NCBI GenBank assembly: GCA_913055695.1
Contig: CAJXKF010000002.1
Span: forward strand, 372,001-436,000
DNA: 64,000 nucleotides
Source: an uncultured Methylophaga sp.
GTDB lineage: Bacteria > Pseudomonadota > Gammaproteobacteria > Nitrosococcales > Methylophagaceae
Direction: 5' to 3'
The notes beneath the pieces are model-generated. The model saw nothing but the letters and a program-made list of their open reading frames with translations, had not been told where the DNA came from and searched no databases. Both the position numbers and the translations under genes were made by a program. Below, piece by piece: positions 9,901 to 18,549 of this stretch. Every line of letters begins with the position of its first letter. Within the stretch, counting starts at the first letter, position 1.

Positions 9901-10083
9901 TTCCAGCGGCGAATAGCCCGGCACTTCAGTGTTGATCTGCACCTGTTTATTGGTGATGTCCGGTACCGCATCAATGGGGAGTTTATAGGTGTTGTAAACA
10001 CCCAGCCCGGCGATCAGCAGGGTCAGAACCAGAACCAGCCAGCGCTGATTTATCGCAAAGCGAATAATCGAATCAATCATCAT
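6943..10083 (-). CDS. czcA: CzcA-type heavy-metal RND efflux pump (Zn/Co/Cd class)
   Basis: 1046 residues, a full-length HME-family RND proton antiporter with the usual twelve membrane helices and two periplasmic loops. The helix-4 motif reads DFGLIVDGAVIVVEN, the HME1 signature (DFGxxxDGAxxxxEN) associated with Zn2+, Co2+ and Cd2+ export; its acidic residues are the proton pathway. The N-terminal MIDSIIRFAINQRWLV and the MxAEFLPKLDEGDIA block are typical. Two ATGs lie in tandem (10083, 10080); AGGAG suits the second slightly better. It is last in the four-gene operon, 6 nt after the adaptor gene. Confidence 0.93.
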   Translation of the reverse strand: MMIDSIIRFAINQRWLVLVLTLLIAGLGVYNTYKLPIDAVPDITNKQVQINTEVPGYSPLEAEQRVTYPIETAMAGLPDLEYTRSLSRYGLSQVTVVFEDGTDIYLGRQQISERLQAIRSQLPAAAEPQLGPVASGLGEIFTYAISAEDGARKDNGEPYTAEDLRTIQDWIIRPQLVTVPGITEINSVGGYEREYQVAPDPAKLLAYKLTLNDVSEALMENNQNTGAGYIERYGEQWLVRSPGQLKTLEDIRKVVIAKRDDMPVTVGDVAEVMLGKQLRTGAATQNGKETVLGTAFMLIGENSRIVAEAVSEKLEAVNRSLPEGVKAEAVYNRTSLVEETIVTVQKNLLEGALLVIVVLFALLGNFRAAFITALIIPLSMLFAVTGMVNNRVSGNLMSLGAIDFGLIVDGAVIVVENGLRRLGLAQQRLGRLLTLQERLQEVTESTREVFNPAVFGVMIIMLVYLPLFALGGVEAKMFEPMAFTVMAALTGALIFAVTFVPAALAIFVRGKVQHRENMLMRAARFGYRPFLGLAMRLPLIVTIAALVFVVWTASLTTRMGAEFLPKLDEGDIAMHALRISGTGLEQSVEMQNQLESIISEFGQVERVFSKIGTPDIATDPMPPNVADTYIIIKPRNEWPDPSQTKAEFLDELRQAVEAVPGNKYEFTQPIEMRFNELIAGVRADVAVRVYGDDLDKLSQIGESAIDIINDVTGAADVRMEPITGLPMISIEPDRDHLALLGLTVADVQQTIHTAIGGREVGLIYEGDKRFNLIVRLADEKREDLDYLARLPVALPNSDEPDLSYVPLGEVATIKKIMGPNQINRENGKRHVLVSANVVGRDLASFISDVQTAINQKLAMPAGYWVDYGGTFEQLQSATQRLSIVVPVTLLLILGLLISAFRSFRDALLVFTGIPLALTGGVLSLILRDMPLSISAAVGFIALSGIAVLNGIVMLSFIRQLRDKGETLLIAVRSGAMQRLRPVLMTALVASLGFLPMALNTGTGAEVQRPLATVVVGGIISSTLLTLVVLPALYILAHRRSERRSRQ

Positions 10084-10089
10084 TCGCTC

Positions 10090-11313
10090 CTAGTGACTGT
10101 GGCTGGCGCCATCTTTCAGGACTTCGGCCTTGAGCAGATAGCTGTTTTGGGTGACGTAATCCGTGCCTGCTTTGAGACCGGCGATGACTTCGACGTAGTC
10201 CTCATCCTGACGACCGAGCTGCAGCATTCTCACTTCAAAGACATTACCGAAGCGGGCAAACACGACTGGCATTTCACGAAAAGTCTGCAAAGCGGAACGT
10301 TTGACTGCCAGCGGCACTTCGACTTGCTCGGTCACAATTTTGGCAATGACATGCATCCCGGGTCGCCAGTTGCCAACGGGGTTGGCCAGTGTCGCTCTGG
10401 CTCGGGCGATGTGGCCACCTGTCATCTGTGGTGACAGGTAATCCAGCTTGGTTTCTGCTGTCTGTTCGCCGTGCAGATCGCTGACTTTGACCTTCATGCC
10501 TTTGGAAATGACCTCGATATCCTTTGGAAACATCGACATTTCAACCCAGACTTTGGAGAGATCGCTGACTTCGACCAGGGTCCCCATATCCGTATGATCG
10601 CCTTTTTTGACCGGACGCCGGGTCACTTCGCCTGCCGAAGGGCTGGTCACTGCATAAGTCTGCAAGGTCTGCTGGTTAAGCACGGTCAGCAGGCGCTGGC
10701 CTTTTTTAACCTCGTCACCGGTGTTGACCAGCACTGATTGCACAATGCCGGGATAGGGCGCATGCACGTGAAACACCCGGTCTTCGGCTTTAGTGATAAT
10801 GCCGTAGACAGTGTTGGTCAAAGTCAAGGTCTGCGGGCCGGCGGTTTCCGTTTTCACGCCTGATAAAGCCAGCAACCTGTCCGCAATTTCCGCTCGGCCT
10901 TCATAACTTTCAAAATGCCAGTGATAATCCTGGTTCTGATAACTGGCAGCAACCTCGACTTCAAATGAGTGCGGCTCTGTAATTTCCTGATCGCCAAGCA
11001 GATAATCCGCTTCCGGGGCAAAATCAATCAGATCCTGTTCACCGCCGGTCCGGTTCAGTGTGACAGTCATATCAATATTATCGGGGTCAATTGCCGTTCC
11101 ATCCGGCTGGTAGGCATAAACCCGCATTTCAGGTGGAATGCCGGACTCAAAAATTGTCAGTTCCAGATTCAGGCCCTCACTTTCCAACAATCGTCCACCA
11201 TGGGGGCCTTCAGGTGATTCATGCTGGGCTTCATTATGACCGTGGCCATGTCCACCGGCAGCGTAGACCGCGGTACTCACAAACAGGATTAATAACAAAA
11301 AATAAAATTTCAT
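10090..11313 (-). CDS. czcB: CzcB-type periplasmic adaptor (membrane fusion protein)
   Basis: 407 residues. The signal peptide ends around VYAAGG and is followed by a His-rich stretch (GHGHGHNE...) likely to bind metal. A CzcB-like N-terminal beta-domain follows, then a barrel-sandwich/lipoyl hybrid ('HAPYPGIVQSVLVNTGDEV', 'VTSPSAGEV'), a short hairpin and a beta-barrel. It bridges CzcA to the outer-membrane channel. AAGGAA lies about 9 nt before the ATG. It lies 5 nt downstream of the outer-membrane factor gene and is clearly co-transcribed with it. Confidence 0.92.
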   Translation of the reverse strand: MKFYFLLLILFVSTAVYAAGGHGHGHNEAQHESPEGPHGGRLLESEGLNLELTIFESGIPPEMRVYAYQPDGTAIDPDNIDMTVTLNRTGGEQDLIDFAPEADYLLGDQEITEPHSFEVEVAASYQNQDYHWHFESYEGRAEIADRLLALSGVKTETAGPQTLTLTNTVYGIITKAEDRVFHVHAPYPGIVQSVLVNTGDEVKKGQRLLTVLNQQTLQTYAVTSPSAGEVTRRPVKKGDHTDMGTLVEVSDLSKVWVEMSMFPKDIEVISKGMKVKVSDLHGEQTAETKLDYLSPQMTGGHIARARATLANPVGNWRPGMHVIAKIVTEQVEVPLAVKRSALQTFREMPVVFARFGNVFEVRMLQLGRQDEDYVEVIAGLKAGTDYVTQNSYLLKAEVLKDGASHSH

Positions 11314-11318
11314 GGTGC

Positions 11319-12602
11319 TTATTCCTTATCAACGGCGGGCTGGCGGGGAGTGTGATTGACCAGACTCATGCCGCTGAGTCGTTCCAGTTCGAGAAACTGC
11401 AGATGCACAGCGTAACGGGCTTCGATAATCTCGCGCTCGATAGCATAGAGCTCATCCTGGGCATCGACCCATTGCAGCACGTTGTAGATGCCAAGTTTGT
11501 AGCCGCGTTCCACTTCTTCCAGTAATGAACGGGCTACCGGCTTAAGATCATGATTAAGACGGTTTTCCTGCTCGATGTTGTTCTCCATCGCCGACCGGAT
11601 CCGGCTGAGCGCAATTTCCAGTTTGTTTTTCAGCAGCGTTTGATGTGCCAGCTTTTCCTGATACTGCGCCTGCGCGGTGGCGATATTGCCCTGATTACGG
11701 TCATTCAGTTGTAAAGGCATCGAGAAATTGAAAACCAAAGCCAGGTCATCATTGGCCTCAAACCGCCTGATACCGGCCCCGACGGTGACATTGGCAGTGC
11801 CTCGGGCTTCGGCCAGCGCCAGTCTCGCTTCATTGATTCGCGCCTGGGAGGCAGAAAGCAGATAATCAGGCGTTTCCAGTAAAGCTGCTTGAAGCTGACG
11901 CTCATCCGGTAAGCGGGGCAGCTTGGCCAGTTTGCCATCCACGGCCTCGAAATCAGGCTCCTGTAACCAGTTGGCAGCTAGCGTTCTCAGAGCCTGTTCA
12001 TGCTCTGCGACAAGTGTTTTTTGTTTGGATTCAGATTTTGCCAGCCGCAACTGCATGCGCATCAGATCGGCATCACCGACCACACCGGCTTTGGCGCGCT
12101 GTTGAATGACTTTTAAAGCCGCTTTTTCGCTGACAATCCGTTGCTGGTTCCAGTCTAAAAGACGCTGTAAACGCAGCGCAGCATAATAATCACGCAGGGT
12201 AGCCGCCACGACATCAAGACGTTTGACTTCATAGCTGTGCTGTAACTCAGCCGATTTGCGGTCAACGACATCCACCCGGCGCTGTCGCTTGCCCCCCAGC
12301 TCCAGTACCTGGCTCAAAGTCAGCGTCAGCTCATGTCCCGCCAGAAAACGGCTGTCGCCGGTGCCCATCACATTTTCCAGGCTCGCGCCCAGCGTGGGAT
12401 TGGGCTTCAGCCCGGCCTGTAGCGATTCGCCTTCCAGAGCACGTACATGATAAGGATAAAGCTGTAACTCCGGACTGGATTCAAGCGTGCGTTTAACAGC
12501 GGTTGTCGGCTCAATAGCGAGCGCTGAGCCGGCATTCAGCAGGCCAGTCACTAATGCCAGCACCGGCATCGCCGTGCGACATAATAAATTTAACGGTTTC
12601 AT
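11319..12602 (-). CDS. czcC: CzcC-type outer-membrane efflux protein (TolC family)
   Basis: About 427 residues. After a signal peptide (ending near GSALA) come two long coiled-coil OEP repeats, with the recurring 'A(x)LxLxxAR/LxxG' patterns of TolC-like channels (for example GVVGDADLMRMQLRLAKSE and GYKLGIYNVLQWVDAQ). It forms the outer-membrane duct of the metal pump. The ATG at 12602 with GGGA upstream is preferred; a GTG at 12626 in frame is possible but has no ribosome site and would overlap a small hairpin. Confidence 0.88.
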   Translation of the reverse strand: MKPLNLLCRTAMPVLALVTGLLNAGSALAIEPTTAVKRTLESSPELQLYPYHVRALEGESLQAGLKPNPTLGASLENVMGTGDSRFLAGHELTLTLSQVLELGGKRQRRVDVVDRKSAELQHSYEVKRLDVVAATLRDYYAALRLQRLLDWNQQRIVSEKAALKVIQQRAKAGVVGDADLMRMQLRLAKSESKQKTLVAEHEQALRTLAANWLQEPDFEAVDGKLAKLPRLPDERQLQAALLETPDYLLSASQARINEARLALAEARGTANVTVGAGIRRFEANDDLALVFNFSMPLQLNDRNQGNIATAQAQYQEKLAHQTLLKNKLEIALSRIRSAMENNIEQENRLNHDLKPVARSLLEEVERGYKLGIYNVLQWVDAQDELYAIEREIIEARYAVHLQFLELERLSGMSLVNHTPRQPAVDKE

Positions 12603-12624
12603 GATCAAATCCCATAGCAGGTTC

Positions 12625-12641
12625 ACACGCGAGTGGCGTGT
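12625..12641. other. Short hairpin in the czcC leader
   Basis: A 6-bp perfect stem (ACACGC / GCGTGT) with a 5-nt loop lies between the His-rich gene and czcC. No T-run follows. It may modulate expression between the first gene and the pump genes. Confidence 0.3.
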
Positions 12642-12666
12642 CTAAACAGAGGCAATTGCTAGAGGA

Positions 12667-13005
12667 TCAGGCGTTGGGCGGCGGAATAGGGGGCGTATAG
12701 GAACGGGAAATCAGCGGGGTAATAACCTCACCGCTGATGTGATTGGCCGACTTGATAAAACGGAGGCTTTCATGCTCAACCAGATCAGCGGTGACATGCA
12801 GGTTGAAATGGTGTGCATGCTCGGCACTGACATCATGGTCCTGATGTGAATCAGAATCTGATTCATGTCCGGCGTAGGTCAAATCGACATGGGATAATTC
12901 GAGCTTGTGCTCATTAAGATGCAAAAAAGCCGCCGCACTGGTGGAAAACACCATGCAGGTCAGTAAACAGATTGTGACTAAAAAATTCGGCTTCACAGTG
13001 ATCAT
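12667..13005 (-). CDS. Small His-rich secreted protein heading the czc operon
   Basis: 112 residues. A hydrophobic signal (ending near STSAAAF) is followed by an acidic, His-rich segment with HESDSDSHQDHD and AEHAHHFNLH, then a proline-rich tail (PPIPPP). No family recognised. Position as first gene of the metal-efflux operon and the His/Asp clusters suggest a periplasmic metal-binding or sensing protein (inference). It could buffer Zn/Co/Cd or deliver them to the adaptor, which has its own His-rich N-terminus. Confidence 0.75.
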   Translation of the reverse strand: MITVKPNFLVTICLLTCMVFSTSAAAFLHLNEHKLELSHVDLTYAGHESDSDSHQDHDVSAEHAHHFNLHVTADLVEHESLRFIKSANHISGEVITPLISRSYTPPIPPPNA

Positions 13006-13060
13006 CTATCGAATGAGTGATTACATGGTATGACCAGAACAGCAACAAATCAAACCACAG

Positions 13061-13130
13061 CGGCAGGCTGACTATAAGCAGTGAAACTTATCTAAAACTT
13101 AAATTCACTCCTTGTATGACAAGCCTGCCG
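13061..13130. promoter_or_regulatory. Inverted repeat upstream of the czc operon
   Basis: A 9-bp perfect inverted repeat (CGGCAGGCT at 13061-13069, AGCCTGCCG at 13122-13130) brackets a 52-bp AT-rich stretch. It lies between the start of the czc operon and the end of the KdpE-like gene. The promoter for the czc genes must lie in this roughly 160-bp gap, so the repeat may be an operator or the arms of a terminator-like structure for the upstream gene. No T-run supports the latter. Confidence 0.3.
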
Positions 13131-13164
13131 AGCTCTGGTTCGGTAGCATCAACCAATCATTAAT

Positions 13165-13854
13165 TCAGGATTTCAGCCGGTAACCGACACCCTGAACGGT
13201 CAGAATATAACGCGGCTGCATGGGATCATCGCCCAGCTTCTGTCGCAGATGGCCCACCAGTATCCGCAGATAGTGAGTCTCATTGATAAAACTGTCGCCC
13301 CAAATCGTGCTCAGTAATAGTTGATGAGTAAGGATCCGGCCAGGCTTTATTGCCAGCAGATGCAAGAGATCAAACTCCTTGCGTGATAACTGAAGCGCTT
13401 GCTCGCCGCGAAAAACCTCTCTTGAATCAGGATCGATAAGCAGATCATGCACCTCGATACGGTCTCGGGTGCTAACCATCGTCTGATTGAATCTTAATAG
13501 CGCCCGCACCCTGGCCATTAACTCGCCGATAGCGAAAGGTTTGGTCACATAATCGTTGGCGCCATTATCGAGCGCCTGAATTTTTTCATCCTCGGAAGCC
13601 CGCACAGATAACACGATAACCGGTGTTTTCAGATGTTGGCGCAGCCTTCGAATAACGACTTGCCCATCAAGGTCAGGCAGCCCCAGATCGAGCACTATCA
13701 AATCATGATTATTGGCTTGGGCAAGCGAGAGTCCCGCGGTAGCCGTCGAGGCCTCATCGACATTCAAACCCTGTGCTTCGAGGCTGATGCGCAGGAATTT
13801 TCTGATCTGGGCTTCGTCCTCAATGATCAGGATATTTTGTTGTTGTAACTTCAT
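13165..13854 (-). CDS. KdpE-like OmpR-family response regulator
   Basis: 229 residues. The receiver domain has the acidic pocket (IIEDE), the phospho-acceptor in DLIVLDLGLPD and the Lys in YVTKPF. The winged-helix domain ends in 'YILTVQGVGYRL'. Overall pattern and length match KdpE (225). It overlaps the kinase gene by 4 nt (ATGA), so the pair is translationally coupled. No kdpFABC genes are present; the divergent neighbour is trkH, which suggests this pair controls Trk rather than Kdp (inference). Confidence 0.85.
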   Translation of the reverse strand: MKLQQQNILIIEDEAQIRKFLRISLEAQGLNVDEASTATAGLSLAQANNHDLIVLDLGLPDLDGQVVIRRLRQHLKTPVIVLSVRASEDEKIQALDNGANDYVTKPFAIGELMARVRALLRFNQTMVSTRDRIEVHDLLIDPDSREVFRGEQALQLSRKEFDLLHLLAIKPGRILTHQLLLSTIWGDSFINETHYLRILVGHLRQKLGDDPMQPRYILTVQGVGYRLKS

Positions 13855-15356
13855 TTGTCCTTATTCTGAGCTTGTGTCCAGGGTAAAGTCACTCTTATCA
13901 GCGCTCCCTGGCCACCTTCCTTATCCAGCGCTTCGATTTGACCACCATGTGCGCCCACCATGCCCTGGGCGATAGCAAGGCCGAGACCGGCTCCGGCACG
14001 CTGATGCTGATCGCCCTGGTTGAGGCTGTAGAACATATCAAAAATCCGCTTTTTCTCCTCATTAGCAATGCCCGGCCCTTCGTCTTCGACATCAATAACC
14101 ATCTGTGCTGCGTTTCTATACAGACTGATGCTGATGCGCCCGTCATCGGGGCTGAAACGGGCGGCATTATCGATAATATTGAGCAGAGCCTGCTCGATAA
14201 GGAGCCCATGGACACTGATAATCGGTGATGTTTCCTCTATGTGCACAGAGACCCGGCAGCTTTTGAGCACATCACTTAAGCGGTTTAACACGCTGCTGAT
14301 AATATCCTGCATATCGACCCAGTCACGTTTAAGCGTGACTTTTCCCTGGCCGAAACGGGTCATGTCCAGCAGATTCTGTATATGTCGATCCAGTCTTTCA
14401 GACTCGTGAAGAATATTACTCAAAAGGGCCTGCTGTTTATTCTGTTCAATCTGGTCTTTGAGATCTATCAGCGTCGATGCCGAGCCAATAACAGAAGCCA
14501 GTGGTGTTCTCAGATCATGCGAGACAGAAGACAACAGAGCTGAACGTAATTGTTCGGTTTCCGAAGCCAGTTTGGCCTGCTCAAGCTCCTGAAACAGTTT
14601 TATCCGTTGCAGGGCGAGGGCAGCGAGATCAGCCAGAGTCTGGGCGCTGTTAATCAAGCTTGCCTCAGCGCGGCCGTGGATGGCGATCACCGCCATGACT
14701 TCTTTATTGAATATGGCTTCGACAAAAGTCCAGCCTGTCTCCACATCCACAGGATAGGGCATGCCTTTTTTCCAGAGGGAGTCGAGCAGGGCCTCATCTG
14801 GCATGTTGCCATGAGACGGGATGGCCTCATACTCATTCTGCCTGTTTCTGCAGATGACACTGACAGACGCATCACTGAACGACTGCACATTCTTTTGCAG
14901 CAAAGCCAGCACACCCTCCTTGTTCAGAGCAGAGGTCATTTTCTGGCTGAAGGCATAAAAATGATGGAGATCGCTCAAGGCTGTGTCATAACGCGAAATC
15001 GCCTGGCGCATTTTGGACGCCAGATTACCGGTCATGATACTGACCAGTAAAAACAGGAACAGGGCGGCAATATCACTGCGATGAATGACATCAAGCGTGT
15101 AATAAGGCTCGGTAAAAAAGAAGTTGAAGCTGAGAAAGCTCAATATGCTGCTTAATATGGACGGGCCAAGTGATGTCTGAGATGACACCATGACGACAGC
15201 CGTCATAAACAACAGCAATAAACTGGTGTGGGGAAGGTAGGCGTTCAACTCGCTTGCCAGCAGCGTTATCAGGCTAACAACTGCCAGCGCAATCAGGTTC
15301 TGGCCGAGCAGGCCATTACGCAGACGACTGAGCATCATGTTCGAAAAAATTTTCAT
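13851..15356 (-). CDS. KdpD-like sensor histidine kinase lacking the N-terminal KdpD/Usp module
   Basis: 501 residues, versus about 890 in E. coli KdpD. It begins directly with the four-helix DUF4118 membrane domain (about 25-115). A GAF-like region (about 140-250), the HisKA box (SSVSHDLRTPLASVIGSAST), an N-box (NAARFSPDDG), DEGPGI and GAGLGLAIAQGMV follow. The ATP-binding KdpD sensor domain and Usp-like domain that normally precede the membrane region are absent. It should autophosphorylate and act on the KdpE-like regulator. The missing module means its input probably differs from classical KdpD. Confidence 0.87.
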   Translation of the reverse strand: MKIFSNMMLSRLRNGLLGQNLIALAVVSLITLLASELNAYLPHTSLLLLFMTAVVMVSSQTSLGPSILSSILSFLSFNFFFTEPYYTLDVIHRSDIAALFLFLLVSIMTGNLASKMRQAISRYDTALSDLHHFYAFSQKMTSALNKEGVLALLQKNVQSFSDASVSVICRNRQNEYEAIPSHGNMPDEALLDSLWKKGMPYPVDVETGWTFVEAIFNKEVMAVIAIHGRAEASLINSAQTLADLAALALQRIKLFQELEQAKLASETEQLRSALLSSVSHDLRTPLASVIGSASTLIDLKDQIEQNKQQALLSNILHESERLDRHIQNLLDMTRFGQGKVTLKRDWVDMQDIISSVLNRLSDVLKSCRVSVHIEETSPIISVHGLLIEQALLNIIDNAARFSPDDGRISISLYRNAAQMVIDVEDEGPGIANEEKKRIFDMFYSLNQGDQHQRAGAGLGLAIAQGMVGAHGGQIEALDKEGGQGALIRVTLPWTQAQNKDK

Positions 15357-15424
15357 CTTTCATCCGGCCATTACAAAATTTTTACGGAAATTTTATTTTT
15401 CTCAATTTTCCGCCAATCATAATG

Positions 15425-15457
15425 CATAAGCATCCCAATCATTCGGAAATGCTTATG
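15425..15457. promoter_or_regulatory. Inverted repeat in the kdpD-like / trkH divergent promoter region
   Basis: A 9-bp perfect inverted repeat (CATAAGCAT at 15425-15433, ATGCTTATG at 15449-15457) with a 15-bp spacer lies in the 154-bp gap between two divergent transcription units. The gap is very AT-rich on its kinase side. A symmetrical site between a regulator and a transporter operon is a natural operator candidate, perhaps for the KdpE-like protein (inference). Confidence 0.4.
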
Positions 15458-15510
15458 AAAAGGCAGTTGTTCCCCATCCGTTACCCTATCAGTCTGGGCA
15501 GCCAGCAGTC

Positions 15511-16959
15511 ATGATGCACTGGCGCTCGATTATTCGCCTGTTCGGCCTGTTAATGATGTTTTACAGTCTGAATTTTGTGCCTTCACTTCTGGTATCGCTC
15601 TATTACCAGGATCAGCAGTGGCAGGTGTTCACATATTCCATCCTGGCGGTGTTGGGTTTCGGTCTGCTGTTGTGGGCCCTTAATCACGATCAGCGCGACG
15701 AAATGTCGGTCAGGGATGGTTTTCTGGTAGTAGCACTGTTCTGGTTTATCCTCGGTCTTGTTGGTGCACTGCCTTTCATATTCGGTCTGCATCTTGATCT
15801 GACTGATGCGGTATTTGAATCTATTTCAGGCTTTACCACCACAGGAGCCACCGTCATCACGGGGCTGGATTCGCTGCCTGAATCGATTCTTTATCATCGT
15901 CAGCAAATTCAGTGGCTCGGCGGTATGGGAATTATCGTACTGGCCGTTGCTATCCTGCCTTTACTGGGGGTCGGTGGCATGCAGCTTTACCGGGCTGAAA
16001 CCTCCGGCGTTGCCAAAAACGAAAAGCTGACACCGCGCATTGCCGAGACGGCACGCTCGCTGTGGATGATCTATGTTTTCTTAACACTGGCCTGTGCGGC
16101 CTGTTACTGGCTGGCCGGCATGACCCTGTTTGATGCGATTGGTCATGCATATACCACCGTGGCAACTGGTGGCTTTTCTACCCATGACGCCAGTCTCGGC
16201 CATTATGACAGCCCCCTGATCGAGTCCATTGCTATCTTTTTCATGCTGGCCGGCGGGGTGAATTTCGCTGTGCATTTTCTTGTATTAAGACAGAAGCTGC
16301 TTACCCCGTATGTAAAAGATACGGAAGTACGAAGTTACGGGCTGATTTTCATCATCATTACCCTCATCGTCAGTCTCAGTCTGTTTGCCACGGCCAGTTA
16401 TCCCAGTCTGTTGACCTCTTTCAGATATGCCGCATTTCAGGTGGCGTCTATTCTCACCAGTACCGGGTTTGGCACCGCCACTTTCGGCGACTGGCCACTG
16501 CATATCCCGCTGGTGCTGGTGATAGCGTCATTTATTGGTGGCTGTGCAGGCTCAACAGCAGGGGGCATTAAAGTGATGCGTATTCTGTTGCTGGCCAAGC
16601 TGGGTATGCGTCAGTTATTTCAACTGGTGCATCCCCGTGCCGTTATTGCTATCAAACTGGGACAGAAACCCGTTTCTGAAGAAGTGATGTTCTCAGTCTG
16701 GGGTTTTTACGTGCTGTACATCGTTACCTCACTACTGCTGACAGTGGCCATGATGGCTGCCGGCCTTGATCTTGAATCCGCTTTTGGTGCGGTGGTGGCG
16801 ACTATCAACCTGCTGGGCCCGGGGCTGGGTGAAGTGGCCAGCACCTTTGCCAGTGTTAACGACACCGTGAAATGGTTGGGCGTGTTCGGCATGCTGGTCG
16901 GACGGCTGGAAGTATTCACGCTACTTATCTTATTTCTGCCCGCGTACTGGCGAAACTGA
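15511..16959 (+). CDS. trkH: TrkH potassium uptake channel subunit
   Basis: 482 residues, almost identical in length to E. coli TrkH (483). The four selectivity-loop repeats are visible; the first reads SGFTTTGATV, followed by 'QWLGGMGIIVLAVAILP' and later TVATGGFST, ILTSTGFGTA and NLLGPGLG. It forms the membrane pore for K+ uptake, gated by TrkA. An ATG doublet starts the gene at 15511. It is followed 17 nt later by trkA, an unusual close pairing compared with E. coli, where the two genes are apart. Confidence 0.95.
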   Translation: MMHWRSIIRLFGLLMMFYSLNFVPSLLVSLYYQDQQWQVFTYSILAVLGFGLLLWALNHDQRDEMSVRDGFLVVALFWFILGLVGALPFIFGLHLDLTDAVFESISGFTTTGATVITGLDSLPESILYHRQQIQWLGGMGIIVLAVAILPLLGVGGMQLYRAETSGVAKNEKLTPRIAETARSLWMIYVFLTLACAACYWLAGMTLFDAIGHAYTTVATGGFSTHDASLGHYDSPLIESIAIFFMLAGGVNFAVHFLVLRQKLLTPYVKDTEVRSYGLIFIIITLIVSLSLFATASYPSLLTSFRYAAFQVASILTSTGFGTATFGDWPLHIPLVLVIASFIGGCAGSTAGGIKVMRILLLAKLGMRQLFQLVHPRAVIAIKLGQKPVSEEVMFSVWGFYVLYIVTSLLLTVAMMAAGLDLESAFGAVVATINLLGPGLGEVASTFASVNDTVKWLGVFGMLVGRLEVFTLLILFLPAYWRN

Positions 16960-16976
16960 GCCAAGAGGACAATGCA

Positions 16977-18350
16977 ATGAAAATTATCATTCTGGGAGCC
17001 GGACAGGTCGGCAGTTCAACTGCCAGAAGCATGGTACAAGAGGGCAATGATGTGACTGTAGTGGATACCGATCCACAATTACTCAACCGCTTGCAGGACA
17101 GTCTGGATTTACGCACCATAATAGGCCATGCCTCCAATCCGGAAGTATTGATTGCTGCGGGTGCTGAAGATGCTGACATGCTGATCGCTGTCACAGCCAA
17201 TGACGAAGTGAATATGATCGCCTGTCAGATAGCAGGCTGCTTATTCAAAACACCGAAGAAACTGGCACGGATTCGGTCCAGTGCTTATGTCGAGCAAGCC
17301 AACCTGTTCCAGCCCGATGTGATACCGATCGATGTGATTATCAGCCCTGAGCAGCTGGTTACGGATTATCTTGAGCACCTCATACAGCAACCTGAGGTCA
17401 CTGAGGTACATGAGTTTTTCAAAGGTAAGGCACAACTGGTGGCGGTAAATATAGACAGCCACAGCCCGATGGCCGGTAAACCCATTCAGCATCTGCTGGC
17501 GCTGTTACCCAAAATTTCAATGCGTGTTGCCGCCATCTTCAGAAATAATAAGGTGGTCACAGCTCAAGGAAAAGTTGAACTCGCGGCCAATGACGAAATT
17601 TTCTTCCTGGCGGAAACCAGGCATATTGCGAAGCTGGTTGAGGTCTTCCGGCCCGCTTATAAACCTTACGAGAGAGTCATCATCGCCGGTGGCGGCAATA
17701 TCGGTAAACAACTGGCCAGACGGATCGAGAACCGATACCAGGTCAAAGTTATCGAGCACGATGAAAGACAGGCCAGATCCCTGGCTGAAGATCTCCACCA
17801 CAGCATAGTACTGAATGGCGATGTGGCCGATTCTTCATTGCTACTCGAGGAAAATATCGCCAAGACCGATGTTTTCTGTGCTGTAACGAACGATGATGAA
17901 GCCAATATCCTGTCCGCGATGCTGGCAAAAAGACTTGGCGCGAGAAAAACCTTTTCCATTATCGGTAAGGCCAGTCATGTCGGCCTGGTGACAGAAAGCC
18001 CGATAGATATTGCCGTGTCACCGGCCCAGGTCACAATCGGTACGCTACTGACCCAGATCAGACGTGGCGACGTGGTAACCGTTCATTCACTTAAAAATGG
18101 GGCGGCAGAAGCGATCGAGGTGATTGCCCACGGCGACATTAAAACCTCCCAGGTTGTTGGCCGCCATATTGAACAGCTCAAATTGCCGGAAACTGCCAGT
18201 GTGGCGGCTTTGCTGCGCGGTGAGGAAATTTTATTCCCTGAAAAGTCGCTGGTGATTGAACCGGATGATCACCTTATTCTGTTCATCTCTGAGCAGAAAG
18301 ATGTCAGCATCGTTGAAAAGCTGTTCCAGGTGGCGTTTAACTATCTCTAG
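16977..18350 (+). CDS. trkA: TrkA, NAD-binding regulatory subunit of Trk potassium uptake
   Basis: About 457 residues (E. coli 458). Two RCK repeats, each with a Rossmann nucleotide-binding motif (GAGQVGSSTARSM near residue 7 and GGGNIGKQLARRI near 235), are each followed by a TrkA_C domain. It binds NAD(H)/ATP and gates TrkH from the cytoplasm. The true start is the ATG at 16977, with AGAGGA about 7 nt upstream; the frame extends further upstream into trkH, but that part has no homology to TrkA. Confidence 0.95.
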   Translation: MKIIILGAGQVGSSTARSMVQEGNDVTVVDTDPQLLNRLQDSLDLRTIIGHASNPEVLIAAGAEDADMLIAVTANDEVNMIACQIAGCLFKTPKKLARIRSSAYVEQANLFQPDVIPIDVIISPEQLVTDYLEHLIQQPEVTEVHEFFKGKAQLVAVNIDSHSPMAGKPIQHLLALLPKISMRVAAIFRNNKVVTAQGKVELAANDEIFFLAETRHIAKLVEVFRPAYKPYERVIIAGGGNIGKQLARRIENRYQVKVIEHDERQARSLAEDLHHSIVLNGDVADSSLLLEENIAKTDVFCAVTNDDEANILSAMLAKRLGARKTFSIIGKASHVGLVTESPIDIAVSPAQVTIGTLLTQIRRGDVVTVHSLKNGAAEAIEVIAHGDIKTSQVVGRHIEQLKLPETASVAALLRGEEILFPEKSLVIEPDDHLILFISEQKDVSIVEKLFQVAFNYL

Positions 18351-18549
18351 CTGCTGAGGCGTGTCAACGGGCACACTGTTTATCCTGGTTCATGCCGGTA
18401 TAGGCGCTTGAATCATGCAGTCCAGCCTAGAGCGCGGGATTGATAGCTCAACCCACAGGCTTAAGCGCTGACTCGTTTGCTATCTTTGTGCTGATGGCGC
18501 AGGAATATTAAATGGACTGCCGATGGGCGGTAGGTTTGCAAATGTAAAC
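18351..18549. other. Non-coding gap between trkA and the BLUF gene
   Basis: 199 bp between convergent genes. I see no convincing coding frame, no strong hairpin with a T-run and no repeat. Confidence 0.5.

Noticed and set aside
16872..16976. Upstream extension of trkA into trkH
   Set aside because: The extension has no TrkA homology and the ATG at 16977 has a good ribosome site.
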